Positions 59,325-64,000 of a stretch of DNA of 64,000 bases are shown piece after piece. Made by a program: the position numbers and the translations under genes. The notes below the pieces were generated by a model. It saw only the letters and a program-made list of their open reading frames with translations, was not told the DNA's origin and searched no databases. The stretch is from Pseudomonadota bacterium (GTDB taxonomy: Bacteria; Pseudomonadota; Gammaproteobacteria; Steroidobacterales; Steroidobacteraceae), in the NCBI GenBank assembly GCA_021792755.1, contig JAJYUA010000001.1, positions 284,378-348,377 on the forward strand, given 5' to 3'. Numbering within the stretch: position 1 is the first letter of the stretch; each line of letters begins with the position of its first letter.

Positions 59325-60896
59325 ATGACAAAGCCCGTGCGCGCGGCTTCGCCAAGCCGAAACCCCCAAGAGGAACGCGAGCGAATTCACAGCGCCGCTT
59401 GGGGTATGCTGTCACCCTTCGAAGACGAGATGAGCATGCACTCGGCAATCGGAAAGGTCTCTCATTCCGCAGGCGCCCACGCGATCGGGGACGCGCAGGC
59501 AGGGGCGGGGGCGCTCACCGTGGAGTCGCTCGGATGGGAGCTGCGCGCGGCCCTGCCGCCGCTTAGGCTGCATTCCGTCTCGGTCTACGACGCCCAGGGC
59601 AACGTGCTGTGGCTCAGCGAAGGGGCGCTCGGGCCGGACGAGCATGCGCTCGTGCTCGAGGCCCTCGAGAGCTTCGCCGGCGAGAATCACGGAGCCGGCG
59701 GCGGACAAAGGCTGGAGGACGGACGAACCGCGGCTTTTCTGCCTGTGCGTGCCCCGCAGGGTTTCCTCGTCGGGCTGGTGATGGTCCTTGCCGAGTTCAA
59801 ATTGGCCGGCGAAGGCTTGCTCAATCGGATCTCAACGGCGCCCGTGCGCGCCGCGGCGCAGAAGCTGGCCACGCTCCTGCACCCCGCCGGCTCGCGCACC
59901 GAGCAGGATCCCACCCACATGATGCTGTCCCTGGCCGATGACGAGCCTGCGGCGGCCCCCGCGGAGCCGGGCGACGGCAGCTTCCACAATGCCAACCGGA
60001 TGTTGGCACCCACAGCGGTGGACGAGATTTTGGGCGGGGGCGAGATGACGCTCGAGCTCGAGTCACCGGACGCCTCACCCGTCCCTGCCGCGCAATCGCC
60101 CACCGACTCGCCGCCGGCCGACTCCCGGCCCGTGGAGCGCGCCACTGCTGCGCCCACGCCTGAGCTCGTGCCGGCCCGGTCCGCGCCGGTCCCCGCCGCT
60201 ACCGCCTCCGAAGCAGCCCTGGTGATCTTGGAGGTGCTGCCTTTCGTCAAGTTGCGCGCCGGCGGCCGGATGCGCCGCTTCGAGGTGCTGCCTCGGGGTA
60301 CGGCCCGCCAGAACCGCGATCCGGCCTCTCTCGATGTGCTGGCCGTCGACAGGCTGCTCTGGTGGCTCACCGCGCATCGGGGTGCCTGGACGCAGGAGCC
60401 CACCGGCTTCACGCTCAACCTGTCCATCGCCACTTTGGAGGACGAGCGTTTCCTGCGACACCTGGCCGCGCAGCTCGGAAAGAGCGGCATCTCGGCCGAC
60501 GCCCTGGGTTTCGAGATCGCCGAGCCGCTGTGCACACAGCGCCGCGCCCAGGTGGAGCGCTTCATCGGCGGCTGCGAGCGGCTCGGCTGCTTCGTCGTCA
60601 TCGATGGCTTTTCTTTTGATTCGACGGTGGTGCCGCTGCTGCGCTCCAAGGCGGTGCGACTGGTGAAGATCGATTCACGCCTCACCGCCTCGGTGCTGAA
60701 GGACAAGCTGTCCCAGGCACTGGTGGTGGCGATCGTGCAGGCGGTGAAAGTTCTCGGCATCCATTGCGCGGCACAGCAGGTCGACACGCAACTCGCGCTG
60801 CGTTGGCTGACCGCAGTAGGCTGCGACTTCGCCCAGGGTCAGATCCTCGCCCGCCCGCTGCCGATCGAACGCCTCGAGCAGCCTGGGATCGACTGA
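59325..60896 (+). CDS. Degenerate EAL-domain protein
   Basis: This 523-residue protein has an N-terminal half without a clear domain (a roadblock-like VYDAQGNVLWLSEG block at about 85-100), a long Pro/Ala/Ser linker (210-290) and a C-terminal EAL fold. The EAL motif is altered (LGFEIAEPL without the ExLxR Arg context), DDFG is IDGFSF, and the later catalytic Glu site reads AAQQVDT. Metal-binding residues are therefore mostly lost, so it probably senses or scaffolds instead of hydrolysing cyclic di-GMP. ATG 59325 is chosen; GTG 59280 and ATG 59406 are alternatives. A LytTR regulator follows in the same direction. Confidence 0.72.
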   Translation: MTKPVRAASPSRNPQEERERIHSAAWGMLSPFEDEMSMHSAIGKVSHSAGAHAIGDAQAGAGALTVESLGWELRAALPPLRLHSVSVYDAQGNVLWLSEGALGPDEHALVLEALESFAGENHGAGGGQRLEDGRTAAFLPVRAPQGFLVGLVMVLAEFKLAGEGLLNRISTAPVRAAAQKLATLLHPAGSRTEQDPTHMMLSLADDEPAAAPAEPGDGSFHNANRMLAPTAVDEILGGGEMTLELESPDASPVPAAQSPTDSPPADSRPVERATAAPTPELVPARSAPVPAATASEAALVILEVLPFVKLRAGGRMRRFEVLPRGTARQNRDPASLDVLAVDRLLWWLTAHRGAWTQEPTGFTLNLSIATLEDERFLRHLAAQLGKSGISADALGFEIAEPLCTQRRAQVERFIGGCERLGCFVVIDGFSFDSTVVPLLRSKAVRLVKIDSRLTASVLKDKLSQALVVAIVQAVKVLGIHCAAQQVDTQLALRWLTAVGCDFAQGQILARPLPIERLEQPGID

Positions 60897-60983
60897 CGCG
60901 GCCGGAGCCGCGCTCACGGCCACTCGAATTCGGGTAACATTCAGCATCCGCGGACAGCCCCACGGTCCGCGGTCCACGGAAAC

Positions 60984-61823
60984 ATGAAGATCAAGACCGT
61001 CATCGTCGACGACGAGGCGTTCTCGAGGCGCGGCATCGAGCTGCGGTTGCGCGGAACGCCGGATTTCGAGGTGGCCGCCGAATGCGGCAATGGCCGCGAC
61101 GCGGTGCGCATCATCGGCCAGGAGCGTCCGGACCTGGTGTTTCTCGACATCCAGATGCCGGCGCTCTCCGGTTTCGAGGTGCTGGCGCAGATCCCGCAGG
61201 ACGACATGCCTCTGGTGGTCTTCGTCACCGCGTACGACCAATACGCGGTGCGGGCATTCGAGGCGCGCGCGGTCGATTACCTGCTGAAGCCCATCGACGA
61301 GCGGCGCTTCGAGATGACCCTGGAGCGGGTACGCCAGGGCATCCAGGCCCGCAACGCGGTGGATCAGCGCGACAAGCTGCTGGCGGTGGTGGCGGAGATC
61401 ACCGGCTCCGGAGAGATCGAGATCGAGACGCTGCTCGCCCAGGGCGATGCGGCGCTCGATGCGCGCTATCCGCAGATCCTGCCCATCCGCCAGGGCAGGC
61501 ACACGGTGCGCGTGCCGGTCTCCTCCATCCAGTGGGTCGATGCGGCGGGGGATTACATGTGCGTTCACGCCGAGGGCGAGACACACATTCTGCGCGGTAC
61601 CATGAAGGAGCTGGAGGAGATCCTCGACGCCAGACTGTTCCAGCGCGTCCACCGCTCGACCATCGTGAACCTGCGCTACGTCAAGAGCCTGCGTAAGCAC
61701 ATGAACGGGGAGTACTTCCTGACCCTGGACGGCGGCCAGGAGCTGAAGCTCTCGCGCACTTACCGCGACAAGATCGAGTACTTCCTCGGCGATGCCGCAC
61801 TGCGGCGCAATGCCGCAGGGTGA
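60984..61823 (+). CDS. LytTR-family response regulator
   Basis: This 279-residue protein has a receiver domain (VDDEAFSRRG, phospho-Asp in LVFLDIQMPALSG near residue 56, Lys in VDYLLKPIDE). A helical linker precedes the LytTR domain (IQWVDAAGDYMCVHAEGE, FQRVHRSTIVNLRYV, LKLSRTYRDKI). No partner histidine kinase is next to it. The degenerate EAL gene ends 87 bases upstream, so they may be functionally linked. ATG 60984. Confidence 0.89.
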   Translation: MKIKTVIVDDEAFSRRGIELRLRGTPDFEVAAECGNGRDAVRIIGQERPDLVFLDIQMPALSGFEVLAQIPQDDMPLVVFVTAYDQYAVRAFEARAVDYLLKPIDERRFEMTLERVRQGIQARNAVDQRDKLLAVVAEITGSGEIEIETLLAQGDAALDARYPQILPIRQGRHTVRVPVSSIQWVDAAGDYMCVHAEGETHILRGTMKELEEILDARLFQRVHRSTIVNLRYVKSLRKHMNGEYFLTLDGGQELKLSRTYRDKIEYFLGDAALRRNAAG

Positions 61824-61914
61824 GCGTACGGGCTAAACTCGCCCGCTCGCGGAGCTCGTGCCGGACCTGCGCGGCGCGCCCGCCAAACGAGACGAACCGA
61901 GGGGGCATTCCATC

Positions 61915-63582
61915 GTGGATCGAATCTGGCTGAAGTCCTACCCGCCGGGCGTGCCGGCCGAAATCGAGCTCGAGCGGTTGACATCGCTCGTGCAGTTGCT
62001 GCACCACGCCTGCACGGCTCACCGGGACCGGCCGGCGTACGAGCAGCTCGGCAAGGTGCTCTCCTTCGCGCAGCTGGACGAGCTCTCGGGGGCGTTCGCG
62101 GCGTGGCTGCAGTCCGCGGGGCTCGCCAAGGGCGACCGCATCGCCATCATGCTGCCCAACACGCTGCAGTATCCCATTGCCCTGTTCGGCGCGCTGCGCG
62201 CCGGACTCATCGTCGTCAATACCAACCCGCTGTATACCGCCCGCGAGCTCGAGCACCAGCTGATCGACTCCGGCGCGAGCGCCATCGTGGTGCTGGAGAA
62301 TTTCGCGCATGTCGTGGCGGAGGTCGTGCCGCACTGCAAGCTGAAACACATCCTGGTGACCGCGGTCGGGGATTTTCTCTCCTTCCCCAAGTCCCACATC
62401 GTCAATTACATCGTCCGCCACTGGCGCAAACAGGTGCCCGGTTGGCGCATCCCGGGGGCCTCGTCGTTCCGTGAGGCGGTGCGCTCGGGGCGCAAGATGA
62501 CGCTCCGGCCCGTGGAAGTGGGTTCCGAGGACCTCGCCTTCCTGCAGTACACCGGCGGCACGACCGGCGTGTCCAAGGGGGCGATGCTCAGCCACGGCAA
62601 CCTCTGCGCCAACATCCTGCAGGCGCAGGCCTGGCTCGGCAGCCGCTTCGAGCAGGAGCGCGGCGTACTGATCACCGCGATTCCGCTCTACCACGTGTTC
62701 GCGCTCACGGTGAATTGCCTCCTCTTCACGCATATCGGCTGGAAGAATGTCCTGATCATCAACGCCCGGGATTTCCCGGCCCTGGTGGCGGAGATGAAGG
62801 CCCAGCCGTTCGAGTTTTTCAGCGGGGTGAATACCCTGTTCAACGCGTTGCTCAACACACCGGGTTTCGACGAGGTGGATTTCAGCCACCTCAAGGTCAC
62901 CTTGGGTGGTGGCATGGCCGTGCAGGGCTCGGTGGCGCGGCGCTGGAAGGATGTCACGGGCAATATCCTCACCCAGGCGTGGGGCCTGACCGAGACCTCG
63001 CCAGGGGTGACGATCAACCTCATGACCGATGAGTTCAACGGCTCGGTCGGCCTGCCGCTTCCCTCCACCGATATCGCGGTCAAGGACGAGGCCGGCAACG
63101 ATCTGCCCGCCGGCCAAAGTGGCGAGATCTGTGTGCGCGGACCCCAGGTGATGCGCGGCTATTGGCGCCGCCCCGAGGAGACCGCCAAGGTGATGGTGAC
63201 GGGCGGGTGGCTGCGCACCGGCGACGTCGGGTACGTGGACGACCGCGGCTATGTCTACCTGCAGGATCGCAAGAAGGATCTGATCCTGGTATCAGGCTTC
63301 AATGTCTATCCCAACGAGGTGGAGGAGGTCGCGGTGACCCACCCCGCCGTCCTCGAGGCCGCCGCCGTGGCGGAGCCGGATCCGCATTCCGGCGAAGTCG
63401 TCGCACTGTACGTGGTGCTCAAAGATCCCAACGTCAGCGAACAGGACATCATCGCTCACTGCCGCAAGTCTCTGGCAGGATACAAGGTGCCGAGGCACGT
63501 CTATTTCAGGCGAGAGCTGCCCAAAAGCAACGTGGGCAAGGTGCTGCGCAAGGAATTGCGGGCGGAAGCGACCAGCCGATAA
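61915..63582 (+). CDS. fadD: Long-chain fatty acid-CoA ligase
   Basis: This 555-residue adenylate-forming enzyme activates fatty acids to acyl-CoA. LQYTGGTTGVSKGAMLSH is the AMP/P-loop motif, QAWGLTETSPGV the linker, GWLRTGDVGYVDDRGYVYLQDRKKDLI the adenylation core, and GKVLRKELR the C-terminal Lys. GTG 61915 is chosen because VDRIWLKSYPPGVPAEI aligns with the E. coli start and GAGGGGG lies upstream; GTG 61858 is longer. It can feed the acyl-CoA dehydrogenase in the same region. Confidence 0.93.
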   Translation: MDRIWLKSYPPGVPAEIELERLTSLVQLLHHACTAHRDRPAYEQLGKVLSFAQLDELSGAFAAWLQSAGLAKGDRIAIMLPNTLQYPIALFGALRAGLIVVNTNPLYTARELEHQLIDSGASAIVVLENFAHVVAEVVPHCKLKHILVTAVGDFLSFPKSHIVNYIVRHWRKQVPGWRIPGASSFREAVRSGRKMTLRPVEVGSEDLAFLQYTGGTTGVSKGAMLSHGNLCANILQAQAWLGSRFEQERGVLITAIPLYHVFALTVNCLLFTHIGWKNVLIINARDFPALVAEMKAQPFEFFSGVNTLFNALLNTPGFDEVDFSHLKVTLGGGMAVQGSVARRWKDVTGNILTQAWGLTETSPGVTINLMTDEFNGSVGLPLPSTDIAVKDEAGNDLPAGQSGEICVRGPQVMRGYWRRPEETAKVMVTGGWLRTGDVGYVDDRGYVYLQDRKKDLILVSGFNVYPNEVEEVAVTHPAVLEAAAVAEPDPHSGEVVALYVVLKDPNVSEQDIIAHCRKSLAGYKVPRHVYFRRELPKSNVGKVLRKELRAEATSR

Positions 63583-63584
63583 GC

Positions 63585-63618
63585 AAAACGCCGGCACCTC
63601 CATCGGAGATGCCGGCGT
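63585..63618 (-). terminator. Terminator downstream of the repeat-protein gene
   Basis: ACGCCGGCA (63588-63596) pairs perfectly with TGCCGGCGT (63610-63618). On the minus strand it is followed by a short T-tract (TTTTGCTT, from 63588 down). It sits between the ends of fadD and the minus-strand repeat gene, and would end the latter. Confidence 0.7.
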
Positions 63619-63676
63619 CCGCTCGGGTCGAGGATCAGCCGCCGCCGCGGATGCCGGAAGGAGGTGTCACCTTAAC

Positions 63677-64000
63677 TCAACCCGTACCACGAATGCCCAT
63701 GGCAGCGCCGGTACCACGAATGCCGCTGGTGGAAAGTCCGGTTCCCCGGATGCCTTCCTTCAGCATGACGGCAGCGCCGGTACCACGAATGCCCATGGCA
63801 GCGCCGGTGCCACGAATGCCGCTGGTGGAAAGTCCGGTTCCCCGGATGCCTTCCTTCAGCATGACGGCAGCGCCGGTACCACGAATGCCCATGGCAGCGC
63901 CGGTGCCACGAATGCCGCTGGTGGAAAGTCCGGTTCCCCGGATGCCTTCCTTCAGCATGACGGCAGCGCCGGTACCACGAATGCCCATGGCAGCGCCGGT
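63677..64000 (-). CDS. C-terminal part of a tandem GIRGTG-repeat protein (5' end outside window)
   Basis: The minus-strand frame stays open from the window edge to TGA at 63677. It codes about 107 residues made of 32-residue units. Each unit carries GIRGTG three times, separated by AAVMLKE, LSTS and AAM. The frame ends with GIRGTG just before the stop. I do not recognise the protein. Related GxRGTG/GxGGTG strings occur near the N-termini of some secreted DUF5666-type proteins. Multi-core peptide precursors are another possibility; both are speculation. Confidence 0.6.
   Translation of the reverse strand, partial: TGAAMGIRGTGAAVMLKEGIRGTGLSTSGIRGTGAAMGIRGTGAAVMLKEGIRGTGLSTSGIRGTGAAMGIRGTGAAVMLKEGIRGTGLSTSGIRGTGAAMGIRGTG
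63684..64000. repeat. Tandem 96-bp repeat, at least 3.3 copies, running off the window
   Basis: The segment GTACCACGAATGCCCATGGC recurs at 63684, 63780, 63876 and 63972, exactly 96 bases apart. Copies are near-identical (one noted GTACC/GTGCC change), which suggests recent expansion or gene conversion. 96 is a multiple of three, so copy-number change keeps the frame. Confidence 0.9.

Noticed and set aside
63684..64000. CRISPR array
   Set aside because: The 96-bp units are continuous tandem repeats without unique spacers and form an open reading frame; no cas genes are present.

Overview
The window is 64 kb of GC-rich chromosomal DNA, closely packed with genes and with no plasmid, phage or transposase genes. 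Gene content and order point to a gammaproteobacterium near the Xanthomonadales/Nevskiales (Steroidobacteraceae-like). The signs are dapF-DUF484-xerC next to hslVU, dsbA-cytochrome c-engB next to polA, ubiE-ubiJ-ubiB, algZ-algR, a complete trp operon, and an arginine cluster with a Xanthomonas-type carbamoyltransferase. The taxon is inferred from synteny and remembered protein families; no search was run.

Layout. 1-2.4 kb: the 3' part of tamB. 2.4-10.6 kb: an arginine operon argR-argG-[P-loop protein]-argC-argD-argF'-argB-argH, mostly joined by 1-4 bp overlaps and preceded by an ArgR-type operator. 10.8-13.4 kb: a LysR regulator divergent from mmsA with a palindrome between them. 13.5-19.8 kb: algZR, dapF, DUF484, xerC, hslVU. 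20-25.7 kb: two tandem DsbA-like proteins, a decayed cytochrome c, engB and polA, with a structured RNA candidate between engB and polA. 25.7-29.5 kb: lptM, a thioesterase, a 3-hydroxyisobutyrate dehydrogenase relative, a DUF4124 protein and amtB with a sigma-54 promoter. 29.7-32.1 kb: ubiK, comM and a cytochrome c5-type protein. 32.3-35.1 kb: tRNA-Arg(CCG), a sulfotransferase-like gene, DoxX and a GST. 35.2-38.3 kb: ubiB-ubiJ-ubiE. 38.8-43.7 kb: a three-gene 2-oxoacid:ferredoxin oxidoreductase operon. 43.9-46.8 kb: an RRM protein, bTHX, a pyrophosphatase and two poorly known genes. 47.1-53.9 kb: trpEGDCFBA with a classical Trp-codon leader and attenuator. 53.9-63.6 kb: yajQ, an isoprenylcysteine methyltransferase relative, oxyR, an LCAT-like hydrolase, an acyl-CoA dehydrogenase, a degenerate EAL protein, a LytTR regulator and fadD. 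63.7-64 kb: the 3' end of a gene built of 96-bp tandem repeats.

How the parts fit. Arginine synthesis probably runs through N-acylated ornithine, because the carbamoyltransferase is of the acetyl/succinylornithine type. Its specificity residue is Ala, neither the Glu of acetyl-specific nor the Pro of succinyl-specific enzymes. An unassigned P-loop protein sits inside the operon, while no acylglutamate synthase or deacylase is visible. The polA-engB gap, home of Spot 42 in E. coli and ErsA in Pseudomonas, carries four consecutive hairpins behind a near-consensus AlgU/sigma-E promoter. These two loci are the strongest candidates for undescribed biology. Other regulation can be read directly: ArgR autocontrol, trp attenuation, sigma-54/NtrC control of amtB and an OxyR-like site before oxyR.
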